Below are positions 1-12,020 of a stretch of 64,000 nucleotides of DNA, in pieces (position 1 is the first letter of the stretch; every line of letters begins with the position of its first letter). The notes below the pieces were generated by a model. That model had not been told where the DNA came from. It ran no database searches and saw only the letters and a program-made list of their open reading frames with translations. The stretch lies in the NCBI GenBank assembly GCA_029339195.1, contig JAPTJF010000051.1, positions 62,001 to 126,000 of the forward strand, in the 5' to 3' direction. Origin of the DNA: Micractinium sp. NFX-FRZ. Lineage: Eukaryota > Chlorophyta > Trebouxiophyceae > Chlorellales > Chlorellaceae. A program made the position numbers and the translations under genes.

Positions 1-631
1 GGTGTTGGCTCGCACAAAACGCCAAGGAAAGAGGGGACTGGGGGTAGCGGTCAGGGCCAGCAGAAAAGGCGTGAGGGGAGCACAGTGTGCACGCACGGCG
101 GGGGTCGAGTCGTCAACAAGGGGGGATGTGAGGTTATGAAATGGATGGGTGGGAAGGGGGCGCCGTCCACCGCACAGCCAAGCGTATGTGCATGCATGCT
201 GGCGGGGCGCCGGCGGCGCCATCGTGGCAAAACAGGCAGAGAAAAGGACGGGCGGGTGACAGGTTGACTGCGGCTGGGCCTGCGCTAGTGGTGATGGGCT
301 GTACCAGGGGGGAGGGGCTGGCTAGCAGAGCGGAACAGCAAGCTTGAAGAGGGAGGAAGAGGCGAGAGGCAGGTCGAAGAAGGGTACTGTCTAGGTGGGA
401 AGCGTCAAAGGATCCGGGCAGGAGAGGTGGTCGGTCAGGGTGCTGCGCTGTTGGCGCCAGTCATAAGTGAATGGTACAACATCAGGGAAAGGATGCAGGG
501 AGCATGACAAGGACGGCACAAGCTACAAGAGGGGCGGAGGCACAGGTGATGAAGAGGGTCGAGCTGGGCGAGCAGAGGGAGGATCGGCAGGGCAGGGGCA
601 GCGGGAGCAGACCCCAGGCCTGCGGCCTTAT
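1..631. other. Downstream flank of the SANT gene
   Basis: No convincing gene here. The stretch follows the stop codon of the large minus-strand SANT/Myb gene, so it probably holds its 3' UTR and intergenic DNA. The open frames on both strands are low-complexity, G-rich shadows without recognisable domains. Confidence 0.5.
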
Positions 632-3600
632 TCATGCCTGCAGCAGGGGCTCCTCCTTTGGTTCGACAGCCGCCATCTCGGGCAGCTGCTCGGCAGCTGC
701 CGGCTCGGCAGCGTGCTCATGTGCTGGCCCTGCAGCCGCGCTGGACACCAGGGTTGCCTCAGCAACATCCTCCAGCGCTGGCACCGCCTCCTCCACCTCC
801 TCCTGCCGCTGCTGCTGCTGCTGCTGCTGCTGCTGCACCGCCTCCTCGTGCAGCGGCTGCTCAGCAAACATGGCGGCCAGGGCAAAGTCGTCAGGCCCTG
901 CCACCATGCCGGTGGCTGCTGAGGGGTCGAGCGACTCATGATGGGGCACCGCGCCTGCTGAGGGGTCCACGAGAGAGTCATGGGCTGCGGCTGCTGCTGC
1001 TGCTGCGGCGGCGGCGGCGCCATCCTCGGGCGTGCACTCCACCTGGCCCTCGCCCGCCGCCAGCTGCACCTCGCCCACTGCACCGGCGGTGAAGCCGTCC
1101 ACTGCCTGCTGCTCCGAGTGGTGCGCATAGTGCTGGGCTGCTGCTGCGGGGTCGTGAGCGTAGTATGCGGCGGGGTCGTGAGGCGCCCCCTCTGCGTACC
1201 CGTACTGCTGGTAGTACGCGGCATGCTCTGCTGCCTGCTGCTCATACGCAGCCTGCTGCTCAGCTGTGTACGCCCCATGCTCTGCCGACTGGTGGTAGTA
1301 GGCTGCTGCATCGGGATGGTGCTGGTACTCGCTGCCTGCCACCTGGCCCTCTGCGGTGGCGGCATGGTAGTGCGCAGCATGCTCAGCGTACTGCTCGGCT
1401 GTGACATACTCCTGCGCGTGCTCAGCGCCAGCAGCGTACTGCTGCTCTGCACTGCCATAGTGCTGGGCATGCTCTGCGTAGTGCTGCGCATGCTCTGCGC
1501 TGACGTAGTGCTGCTCAGCCGCGGCAGCGTAGTGCTGCGCATGCTCCGTGCCATCTGCATAGTGCTGCGCATGCTCTGCCCCCGCCACATACTCAGCGCC
1601 AGCTGCATAATGCTGCCCGTGCTCTGTGCTGGCTGCGTACTGCTGTTCGGAGCCAGCCACATACTGGTGCTCCGTCCCAGCCACGTACTGCTGCTCTGTC
1701 CCAGCTGCATACTGCCCGTGCTCCGCGCCGGCTGCATACTGCTGCTCCGCGCCGGCTGCGTACTGCTGCTCCGTGCCGGCTGCGTACTGCTGCTCCGCTC
1801 CGGCTGCATACTGCTGCTCGGCGCCAGCTGCTGCATAGTGCTGCTCTGTGCCAGCTGCATAGTGCTGCTCTGCTCCGGCTGCGTACTGCTGCTCAGCGCC
1901 AGCGCCTGCGTACTGCTGCTCTGTGCCAGCTGCATAGTGGTGCTCTGCTCCGGCTGCGTACTGCTGCTCGGCGCCAGCGCCTGCATACTGCTGCTCCGTG
2001 CCAGCTGCATACTGCTGCTCTGCTCCAGCGGCTGCGTACTGCTGTTCCGTGCCGATTGCATATTGCTGCTCCGTGCCCGCTGCGTACTGCTGCTCCGAGC
2101 CAGCTGCATATTGCGTGTGCTCCGTCCCCACGGCAAACTGCTGCGCGTGCTCTGTGCCATCAGCGTATTGAGCATGCTCCGTGCCAGCCGCATACTGCTG
2201 GGCGTGCTCCGCGCCAGCTGCGTACTGCTGCTCCGCCCCTGCAGCGTACTGCTGTGCGTGCTCAGCGTAGGCGGCTGCCTGCTGCGGGTCATGGTACGCA
2301 TGTGCCTGGGAGCCAAACACATCGGCAGGGTCAAACGGCAGGCCTGCATCCAACGGGACATGAGGAGAGGTCAGTGAGTGGCAGTGACGCAGGGTGCAGA
2401 CAAGCTGAAGAGCACAGATGTAAGAGCCAGGAAGGGGGCGCCCACATGCCAGGCGTGATGTGGAGCTGGGTGTGACAAGCTTGGAGGGGGCGCCCGCAAA
2501 GGCCGCATCTGGAAGCTGCCACCTGGCTGGGAAGCATGTGAAACCAAGGCAGTGCTGCGCAGCTGCAGGAGGGGACCCACCTGCGGTGGCTGGGTCGGGG
2601 GCGTGGTGGTAGTGCTGCTGGTGGGCGTCGTGGTAGTTCGCCATGTAGGCGTGCTGCTGAGCTGGGTCCATGTCAGCAAAGTGCTGCATCATCGCCGCCT
2701 GCTCCAAGTGCTGGTCAGCCGCCGCCGCATCACCGCCCTCCCCGCCATGCTGGTGCTCGGAGGCAGCAAAGAAGGCTTGGAGCTCCGCCATCTGCTGCTC
2801 AGTAGCGTCATCAGCAGTGGGGGGCGCTGCGCCGGCGCAGCCATCTGCGGCCGTGCCCGCCACCGCCGTCTCCTGCTGCTGATGCTGATGCTGCTCGGCC
2901 GCAGCGACCGCCTGCTCTGCGGCTGCACCCTCCTGCTGCGTTGCAGCACCCAGGAGTGCATGTTCCAGCTGCTGCTGCTGCTGCTGCTGCATCTCTTGCA
3001 CGGCAAGCTGGCCCTCAACCCCTGGCTGCTCGCCTCCCGGCTGGTGGTCTGCCGTGGCAGCGGCGCTGGCAATCGCTGCCAGCATCATCTCCTGCTGCTG
3101 CTCTGCACTCAACCCTTGCATGCCGGCAGCGCCTCCGTCCGCCTGGCTGGCGCTGGCGGCGTGAGCCTCACAGCCGTCAACAACCGCATGCTGCGTGTGC
3201 TGCGCGTGCGCCTGTGCGTCGCCATGCTGCGCCTGCACCGGCTGCATGGCGGCCTCAAACGCTGCCTGCTGATCCGGCGGTAGGGTGGCAGCAAATGCCT
3301 GCTGCTGCTGCGCCAGCGCCTCCTGCTGCTCTTCTGACAGCGGCGGCCATGCCAGGCTGGCCAGCCAGGGCTGCATCTCCACAGCTGAGGGGACCGGCTC
3401 GCCAGCTGCTGCCGTGTTGGCCGGCGGCTCTTCGTCGGCGACCGCGGGCGGCACGGGCGCGCAGTCAGCTGCCGGCATGGCGGCGGGCGTGGCCTCCGTG
3501 GCCGGAGCGGCTGGCAGGGTGGGTATGGAGGCTGGGGTGGGGATGGCGGCGGGGGCGGCCACGACGGCGGCGACGGCGGCGGCCGGGGCGGGCGGCACGG

Positions 3601-6600
3601 AGCCTGCCGGTCGCAGCAGGCCCGCTGCTGCCGCCGCCTTCTGCTGCTCTGCCAGTGCCTGCTGCTGCTCCGGCGTGAGGGTGGCCACGTAGGCGGCCTG
3701 CTGGTCCGAGGAGAAGGCCTGCGCCGCCGGCTGCATCATCAGCGGCAGCACCTGCATTCGCTAAGGGCAGCATGGGCCAGGCAAAGGCAGCAAGCATGGG
3801 TGAGCAGGGCAGCTGGTGTACGGCAGCGGCTGAGCACCGCGAGCTTGCAACAGCACCTGGCTGAGCTGCCTGAAGAATAGCTGTCCGGCGGGCCCAGCAC
3901 CCTGCCCTGCGAGCGCACGACTGAAGGAGCACACCGAGACCGCAGCAGCGGCAGCGCAGCGCCTGGCAGGCAGCACAGCGGCAGGGGGCAGTCGACCACA
4001 GCGCGCCCAGCGCGGCGCATGCCGTGCGCTGACTCACCGCCATGCTGGCAGCAAACATCTCTGGGTTGGCCACCGTCAGCATGCCGTCTGGGCCCATGAC
4101 CAGCTGCGGCATCATGCCGCCCCCTGCCGCCGCCGCCGCTGCCGCCGCCATGCCGCCGTTGGCCATGCCCATCCCAGCCATGCCAGGCGGCATGCCGGGG
4201 AGCCTGGAAGCAAAGGCAGACATGCCGGTGGCGCCGTGGTGCTTCTTCTTCTTCTTGGGCCGCTCACGCAGCTCATCCTCGAAATCGGCGTCCAAATCTG
4301 AGTCCCCGCGCCGCGGCTTTTTGGCGGCCAGGCGCGCAGAGGGCGCGCGCTGCACGGGCACGAGTGTGTGGGGAGGGGAGGGGCAGGGCGGGGGTGAGGT
4401 TGCAGCCGTAGCCCGCTGCATGGCGCTCCGAGGCGCGAGGGTCGGAAAGAGAGCGAGGGTTGGGTGGAGGCGAGGCACGGGAAGGCGGTGCAGGGTGGTG
4501 ATGAAGCATTGCGGGGCGAGGTGAGGCAGAGAGGTCAGGCGGGGCGCAAGGGTGCCCGGGCAGGGTGGGGTGAGGTGCAAGGACTCGGGCAGGTGGTTGA
4601 AGGTACACCACTCAGGGCGCACAGGTCTGCGGGGTGGCTGCCTGCACTATGCAGGCGCTGCAATCCGGCAGCACCGCAGAGCATCCACTGCCATGCACGC
4701 AGCCGGGCCGCGGCCTCCAATCAATGCCCAAGAAAAAGCCCACCCCGCCCAGGCGCCCACACACCTGTTCGCCCACTTGCGACGACATCATCGCCGCCAG
4801 CGCCTCGTGCGCCCCCTCCTCCCCCGCCTCCTCCCCCTCCCCCTCCCCGCCGCTCTCCCCCTTCTTCATCTTCCGCCGCTGGGCCCCAGACATGGGCTTG
4901 TTGCGCGAGCGGTTGGCCTTCTGGGCGCGCTGCAGCGGGCGGGGAGGTGCAGGGCACACGGGGCGGTGAGCAATGGAGGGCATGATTGGGCAGCCAGCCG
5001 CGTGACAGGCAGGTAGGCAGCAGAGGCAAGCGAGCAGCGGTGTGACCACCAGCTTGCCGCGACCCAAGAGGAGCAGCCAGCTAATGCGGCGCCCCTCTTG
5101 CGGCCCTCCCCAGGTGCTTGCCCCTGCCAAACCAAGCCATCGCCAGCCCACGGCACCCGCTCCCTGCCCCATGCCCACTCACCGCCGCCTGCGCCTCCTG
5201 CTCCTGCTGAAGGCTGGTCTCATCCAGGCGCCACACCACCTCGCCGTCCCGCACCGCCCCCGTCTTGTTGAACATGGGGAAGGCGTTGAGCGCGCTGCGC
5301 ACGCCGTGCTTCCACCTGCGCGGCGGCGGGCGGGTGGGAAGCGAGGGCGGGGGCAGGGGATAGTGAGGGACAAGGCGGCGGGGGCTACTTGAGAAGGGCA
5401 AGCCGTGGGGCAAGCAGGCAGGCAGGGGGCAGCAGCAGCCCCAACTGCCACAGCGCGCACGCAGAAGCAGAAACCTCCGCAGCGGCCGGCAACAGCAGCA
5501 AGTGCTAGCTTGCGCCTGCCGCTGCTGGGGTGCAGCGCCGAGCGACGCCAAGCGCATGCCATAGCAACACAAGCCTGTTGTCTGCCTCGACTACTTGCTA
5601 TTATCAAAAAGCGCACCTCTGCAGCGTCTTCTTGCCGCTCACAATGGCAGTGTCCAGCTGCGGCTGGAACACGGGGTTGAGCGCAATCTCCCCGCAGATC
5701 TGGCCCGACGTGCCCTCAGGGATGCCCGTCTTGACCGCCAGCTGCAGGCAGAGGAGGGAGGGTGCACACAAGCAGGGGCATCAAATCAGACAAAGGACAG
5801 TGGCATGAGCAGATGAACTGCCCACAACGTGCCCTCCCAGCTCCCCCCTTGACTGCCAGCTTGGAAGTCCAGGAAGAGAATGTAGGGAAACCAGAGTATG
5901 GCAGCATGGCGGATGGCATGATGGATGATCGGGTGGTCGGGTGGCAGCAGGGCCTGCGCCGCGCCAGCCTGTGCCACGTCGGCCTGCCTCCTGATCAAAG
6001 CTTCACCCATGGGCTCGCAACCCCCCGCCTTTCCATCCCACACCCGCCCGAGATCAACCTTGTGCCCCCACCTGCTGCAGCGCGTAGATGGCCATCTCTT
6101 TGTAGGAGGTCTCGTGCTTGGCCTTGGCGTGCTTGGCCTTGCCCTCCTGGCCTGCAGGCATGAGCGGGGCGGTACGGGACTGGGCTGAGCAATGCAGGCT
6201 GAGCATCTGCCACCCTGGCACTGCGAGGGTACACCCACGCCGCCGCCACCAGAGGCCAGGAGCACCCACCATACCCCACAAGGCAGCATGCTCCACCCAC
6301 GTGTGCCGGTGCCCACGGCGCTGGCAGGCCACCCAGAAAATCACAAGGACGAGCCCCAAGCTGATTTGCATTGAAATTCACAAAGGAAAGGTGCAGAAGA
6401 CGGCAGCAGGCACCCACCCGTGCGCCCCGTGTTCTTGATGTACGAGTACTTGTAGCTCACGCTCTCGTAGCTGCGCCCAAAGTGCTGCCCAAAGGCACGC
6501 CAGTCCACCTGCGTCGGGGTGCGAAAGGAAGCGGCAGGAGAGGGGCTGAGCCTGCGGCAGGGCATCGATGCCCAGCGCTCCCCCAGTGGCGCACCACCTG

Positions 6601-9600
6601 CTCAAGTGCGCCCGCTGTACCCCTGCTGCCCATACCACTGCCCGTCCCAGCTGTGCACCCTCCACCTGTGCATCCCCCACCCACAAATACACATGTCATC
6701 CCGCAAGCCTCCTCCAGCCCCATCTGCTGGGCGCCAGCGATGCCCATGCTCCAACGGTGCAGGCACCTCCCGGCGCCCCGTTGCCCAGCCCCCCAGCATC
6801 CTCCCCCGCCATGTGCCCGCTCACCTTCTCCAGCCCCAGCCGCTGCCGCCGGTAGTGCTCATCCTCCACCAGCTGCAGCAGCTCCTGCACCTCCTCCTGG
6901 CTCCACTTCTTGCCATCGTTCACCGGCAGCGGGGCAGCGCCTGCATGGTACAGAAAAGAATGTGAGTTTACAGGTACTTACCCATGTGAGGTCGAACGCA
7001 GACACAGGGCTTGCACTTTCTTAGTGAGAGAGGTGAGGCGAGGAGCAGAGCCAAGGGCAGGGATGGCATGCCGCCAACCAGCAGCGCACTGCCCTAGCAT
7101 GCAGATGTGCTGAGTAGGGGCAGTGGGGGCATGGGCCCCTGCCGCTTCCACCGACTGCTTGCAACACCCCCACCTGCAGCGGCCACCCCCGGCCCGCCTG
7201 CCTCCCGGCCCCACGTGCTGCAGCCACGCACCTTTCCAGCCGCCTGGCGGTCCATGCGACAGAGAGCCCTTCAGATTGTCGTACTTGCGCTGCACGGACC
7301 GCTTGCCGCGCCCCAGGTGCTTGGCTATCGCATCCCAGTTGAGCTCGGAGATGCCTGCAGGGGCGGCACAGCATTTGCGGCAGGGGGGTGAGCAGATGGG
7401 GGCACAGTGGCACGAAGGATAGGCACGGCAAGCTGACAACGGGCACAGCAACCTGCCGTGTGTGGAGCGAGTGCGCTCCCGTCCAGCGCCGGCCTGCCCG
7501 CCTGCCCCATCCTGCACGTCCCCGCCTCCCCCACATGTACTGCCATGCCACCCAGCACGCTCTCACGGCACCGTTGGCCCGCCACCAGCCTGCCTTGGGG
7601 CTCTCCAGCTCCCCCGCCCTCATATCCCTCCCATGCACTCACCCAGCACGCTCTGGCGGTACTGCTGGTCCGCCACCAGCCGCAGCAGCTCCTGCTGCTC
7701 GTGCTCCTTCCAAAAGTGCCGGTCATTGCGTGGGTTAGGCCCCTGGTTGCCGCTGTGGTGGTGGTGCGGGTGGTGGTGGTGGTGGTGGTGGTGGTGATGG
7801 GCAGCAGCGTGGGCGGCCGCCGCCGCTGCCGCAGCCGACATGGCCGCCGCGGGCAGGGGGATGGGGAATGGCGCCTGGGCTGCCGCCGCCATTTGCTGGG
7901 CAAGCAGCTGAGGGTCCATCATGGAAGGGTAAGCCACTGTCGTCCCAGCTGCCCCCCCCGCCGTGCCGTCGGCAGGCAGGCCCTCCGCTGCTGCGGCCTG
8001 TGCTGCCGGGTTAGCAGCAAAGGCCAGCTGGAAGTGGAACTGCTGCTGGTAGGCTGCCATCTGTTCGGGGGTCAGCTGCTGCACGTGGTGCACCTGCGCT
8101 GCCATCTGGGTCATCTGAGGCGGGGGAGGGCAGGAGGAGGGGAGTGCAGGGTGGGTGGGTGCAGGGTTGGGGAGGTGGGCGGGGGCTGTGCAGCGCTGGG
8201 GTCGGGGCAGGGCAGGAAGCGCAACATGTGGGCAGGTAGGTAGGTATGGGGAGCAGAGCACGAGCATGGCATGCGTGTAGACAGGAAGGGTAATGCGCTG
8301 CTGCTGGGCGCTGCTGGGTGCCTGCTGGGCTCCCACCTGCGCCACCTGCTCCGGCGTGAGGTGGTGCACCTGCATGCCCTCCACATGGTAGCTGCAAGGG
8401 GCAGAGCACGGCACAGAGGTCAAGGGGGGTGAGAGGATGCGGGGTTCGCCAGGGGCGGCAGGCGCAGTGGCAGTCACAGCACTTCACCTGCCCCAGCAGC
8501 TTCGCCCCTTCCGCTGGCAGCCAACACAGGGGGCTCTGTCGGTGCTGCCGCCAATCAAAACCGCAGCTGCTTGCTGCTGCTGCTGCTGCTGCTGCTGGGG
8601 CGAAGGCAGGCAAGCATGGACAGCAAGCAAGCAAGCGCATTAATCAGCACACGCCCCCCTGCACTCACCCCATTGGGATGGCCATCATCGCGCCCGCATG
8701 AGCCACCATGGGCAGCGAGTGCTGCGGCAGCCCGGTCGCCGCCGGGGCCTGCACAACTGCCTGCATGGCGCTTGCCTCGTTCTGCGCCGTGCCTGCTGCT
8801 GCTGCTGCTGCTTCTATTCCTGCTGCTGCTGCTGCCGCCGCCGCTGTGGTGTCATGGTGCTCAAGCTGGCCGTCAGCATCCACTGCTGCTGCTGCTGCTG
8901 CTGCCGCCACCGCTGCAGGGTCAGCCGCACCCTGCAGCTCCCGGACCTTGGTGCGGACGTCGGCAATGGTGCGCTGCAAAGCAGAAGAGGTTGAGGTGGG
9001 CGATACGTTATTGGGCAGGCATGCGGGCCAGGCGCAGGGGAGCGCATCCGTGCAAGGCCCACGCAGCTAGGCATGCACCCTCAAGTTCCTACATGCCGCT
9101 GCAAGGGGCCGCCGCCCAGTCCGCAGCCTCGCCGCACCCGACACTACCCTAGGACCTCTCCGTCCCTTCTACCTCCCCCTCCTACCCCGCCCCCCCGGCG
9201 CACCTTCATGTAGGCAGCCACGGGCGCAAAGCGGTTGTGCGACACGTCCCAGTCGCCCCACACCGCGCCCATCTTCTCCTGCACAACAGGAGCAAGGAGC
9301 AGACAAAGGCGGAGGAAGGGGGTTACACGGCAGGGTCAGGCACAGGTTGCGGGGTGTGCCCACAGCCGAGTGCAGCCACCATGCGTGCATGCATATGGGC
9401 TCCCCACGCACCCGGCTGCCCATCCCGCTGGCGAGGTGCGCACTTTGCAATGTGCACAGTGCACAGCACAGCATGGCAAGCAGAGCACAGAGGTACACAA
9501 TGTGCACAGTGCACAGCACAGCATAGCAGGCAGAGCACAGATGTGACGTATGACCAGAAGACGGCGCCAGAAGAAGCTTACGCCCTCCTTACACCACCCA

Positions 9601-10941
9601 CCCCATCTTCCCTGACGGCCGGCCAGCACCCACCTCCCAACAGGCTCTGATATGGCCCCGGCCCCACCCAAGCATCCCCGCCCAGCACCCACCTCTCGGT
9701 AGCCCCTGTCCGAGATGACCCTCCCCAGCTCGTGCTCCTCCTCCGCCGTCCACTGCCCCTCCGGGTGCAGCGCCATCTGGTTGACGTCGGCCACCGTCAG
9801 CTGGTGCGGCTCCTCACCTGCGCAGGGGGGGACAGAAGAACAAGGGGTTGAAGGTATGAGCTCGCGAAGGGATGAGTGGGCAGCTTGCCTGCTGCTGCGT
9901 GGTGGTGGTGCTGCGAGCCGGGGCAGCTGCAGGTGGCACGGAGGCCGATGCGGGAGCTGGGCAGAAGCACTGCACACAGTGGCACGCGTGGTCGCCCAGC
10001 GGCCGCCCCTGTCCAAACGTGCAACATGTGCGCTGCGGGCCGGCATGCAGCATCCGCCCCGCCAGGCCAGCCACCCAGACAGGAAGACAAGAAAGCTCCC
10101 GCCACGCCCCTGCTTCCCTTGCACAAGTGAGCACGGAGGAAGCAGGGCTGTGCGCACCTCCATCCTCGCTGGGCACATACAGCCCGGTGTGCGCGTTTGG
10201 GTCGGCATCTTCATCCCCCTGCTGCTGCTGGAAGTACTCTTGGTACTGCTGGTACTGATCCAGAGGGTACTGGTGGTCCACGCCAGTGCCGTCATGCTCC
10301 ATGTCCGGAGCGGTGGCAGCAAAGGCATCAGCGGCATCGGGGTCTGTGGGGTAAGCCGCCGCCGCCGCAGCGGCTGCTGCGTGCGCCTCGGCCGCGCCAG
10401 CGTCGTCCGCCGCCTGCAAGTAGCCGTCTGCGGTGGGTGCTGCCGAGGTTTCGGGCGGCTGCACTGCAGCTGCCGCGTCATTTTGCACATAGCCCTCGGC
10501 GGCGACCACCACTCCTGCTGCTGCGTCTGCTGCTGCTGCTGCCGCGGTTGCGGGGTCGGTCCCAGCGCCGGCAGCCGCCGCCGCTGCCGCCGCCGCTTCC
10601 TGATGTTGCTGGAACGCGGCAGCAATGGCAGCGTCCTGCTGCTGGAAGAGGGCTGCTGCAGCTGCCACGCCCGGGTCTGTGACCGCGGCATCTGCTGCCA
10701 CCTGCTGCACTGCTGAGTAGGCAGAAGGGTCAGCCGGCGCCAGGTGGGTGGCGGCGGTCACCGCCTCACCGACCAGCAAGTGGGTCGCGCTGGGCAGGAC
10801 GTGCAGCGGCATGCCGTCTACCGCCATCGCCTGGTTCTCGTGGGCGGACTCCAGCTGTACAGCCTGTACCCCAACACCGCCGCCATCGCCGGCCTCCGGC
10901 ATCTGGCCAGCATCTCCAGCCGCTGCCTCAGGCGCCGCCAT
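632..10941 (-). CDS. Giant three-SANT/Myb protein with winged-helix-like segment and Tyr/Gln octapeptide tail
   Basis: Probably a nuclear DNA- or chromatin-binding protein of about 1,947 residues if it starts at 10941; an in-frame ATG at 11241 would add 100, so the start is uncertain. Proposed exons: 10941-10158, 9817-9693, 9278-9204, 8973-8669, 8391-8337, 8114-7643, 7354-7232, 6940-6825, 6508-6418, 6151-6072, 5741-5617, 5315-5183, 4929-4765, 4349-4038, 3751-2581, 2343-632. All phases agree. Three SANT/Myb-like units, each split by introns, begin with WTAEEEHEL, FWKEHEQQELL and KWSQEEVQELL; the latter two continue into NWDAIAKHLGR and DWRAFGQHFGR recognition helices. A winged-helix-like segment follows (EMAIYALQQ to DGEVVWRLDE, about residues 716-828), then a basic KKPRR...RPKKKKKHH stretch likely to be a nuclear localisation signal. 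The C-terminal half is Ala/Gln-rich and prion-like. Domain calls are from motif reading; no orthologue is identified. Confidence 0.8.
1390..2290 (-). repeat. Octapeptide minisatellite in coding sequence
   Basis: Inside the last exon of the SANT gene, a roughly 24-nt unit is repeated several dozen times. It encodes variants of [A/T]-E-Q-Q-Y-A-A-G, with H, V, I or D substitutions and spacers such as EHAQ. The result is a Tyr- and Gln-rich low-complexity tail with one Tyr per octad. The open frame is kept throughout, so the array is translated rather than decayed. Confidence 0.85.
7758..7800 (-). repeat. Polyhistidine-coding (GGT)n tract
   Basis: A run of GGT/ATG-type triplets on the plus strand encodes a long His tract, with one Pro interruption, on the minus strand. 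It lies in the SANT gene exon 8114-7643, just ahead of the second SANT unit. It lengthens a linker and is a likely length-polymorphic site. Confidence 0.8.
9426..9541. repeat. Intronic ~55-nt tandem repeat
   Basis: Two near-identical copies of a unit containing CAATGTGCACAGTGCACAGC lie in the intron between SANT-gene exons 9817-9693 and 9278-9204. The core GTGCACAGTGCAC is close to palindromic. It contributes no conserved protein sequence. Confidence 0.75.
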
Positions 10942-11671
10942 GGGCGCCTGCCCGACCAGGAGGCCGTCCGGTTCAACTGCCGGGGGGACCGCACTCTGGG
11001 ACCCGGGCGAGACTGGGACAACGGGCCCTGTTCTGTGGCACCTAAAGCGGGGTTTAGCACCACGGGGCGCCCTCCCAGCAAGTGTGGCAGGCGCCGCCGG
11101 TGATTTTGAGCATGCCAAAGGCGCGAAAGAGTGCCTGTGGCTCGGGGGCTCGGGGTGGAAAGGCGACCTTAGCGACTCGGCTCTCCCCAGCACAGGCCCC
11201 AGCGAGGGCCTCGCGCTCCCCAAATGGCGTGTTCTTGCCATGCCATGTTAGGTTGATGGCGGAGAGGCTCAGGAGGGTTGGGCCCAAAAAACCCTGCGCG
11301 CGCGGCGGCTAGAAACCCCAGCTGGTCACTGTGGGCCAACGACAGGCAGGGCCTGATCAGTATTCCCGTGGAGCGTCACATCCCGCGCAGCAGCAGCTCG
11401 TTCCTACGGCGCCCGCCGCCTCGTCCAGCACGCTGCCGGCACCAGCCTGCCCTCGCACAAGCAGTGCCACAGCCTGCATCCCACCTGGTGTACACCTTAT
11501 CTTTGGGTCAACACACACGATAGAAGGGAAGTGAGAGATGCTGTGTTCATGTGGTGCTGGGAAGTGCCTGTTGCTGCACTGAGCAGGGCACGCTTGGGTG
11601 AAGTTCAGAGCGGTGGCTTGGCAAGCCTCCCCTCATCACTGCGCTCTGCCCCTGCTTTTTGCCCTGAGGCA
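10942..11671. other. Upstream flank of the SANT gene
   Basis: This holds the probable 5' UTR, possibly an N-terminal extension of the SANT gene (the frame is open to an ATG at 11241), and intergenic DNA. No other gene could be supported. Confidence 0.4.
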
Positions 11672-12020
11672 TTACGATGCTCGTGTGGAAGAACTCCTGT
11701 GTCGTTCAACAACAGCCGCACAGTTGGCACAGTTTGGCGCACCAAACAGCCCACCTGAGCCGCACCGGCAACCCACCCTGCAAATCGCCCCGCCCGGCAG
11801 GGGCACCCGAAATCCGACGGCATACGCGGCCCACCAGAGCTGCGCGGCGGCAGCAAGCGGCGGGAGCTGGGAGTGGTGAGCAGAGTGTGCAGCAGGAACA
11901 TGGGTGTGGCAGCCTGGCGGGGCTGCCCGCTCTCTCGCCATCCCTCTCCTGCTCACCAGCACGCGCGCGGTGGGGTCGCTCTTGGGGAAGAACACCTCCT
12001 TCAGGTTGGAGAGGGCGGAG
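11672..12020 (-). pseudogene. Decayed MFS (metabolite:H+ symporter type) transporter fragment
   Basis: Two exon-like pieces (12020-11957 and 11839-11672) are joined by a plausible GT-AG intron. The first encodes SNLKEVFFPKSDPTARVL and the second begins LWWAAYAVGFRVPLPGGAI. Together they resemble the segment of ProP/MHS-family transporters that reads roughly FFP-x-x-DP-x-x-x-L-x-x-x-x-AVGF-x-x-RPLGG-x-x-x-G. After that the GRVGDR-like loop is garbled and no further membrane helices follow. There is no upstream start exon; TATATATA lies at about 12049. It is most likely a truncated, frame-damaged copy of a transporter gene. The family call is inferred from about 45 residues. Confidence 0.45.

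Noticed and set aside
628..2377. Very long overlapping open frames on both strands over the SANT gene repeats (e.g. 628-2361 minus, 980-2377 plus)
   Set aside because: They are out-of-frame shadows of the octapeptide array; their Ser/Met/Arg- or Leu/Cys-rich translations are frame artefacts of CAG/CTG-rich DNA.
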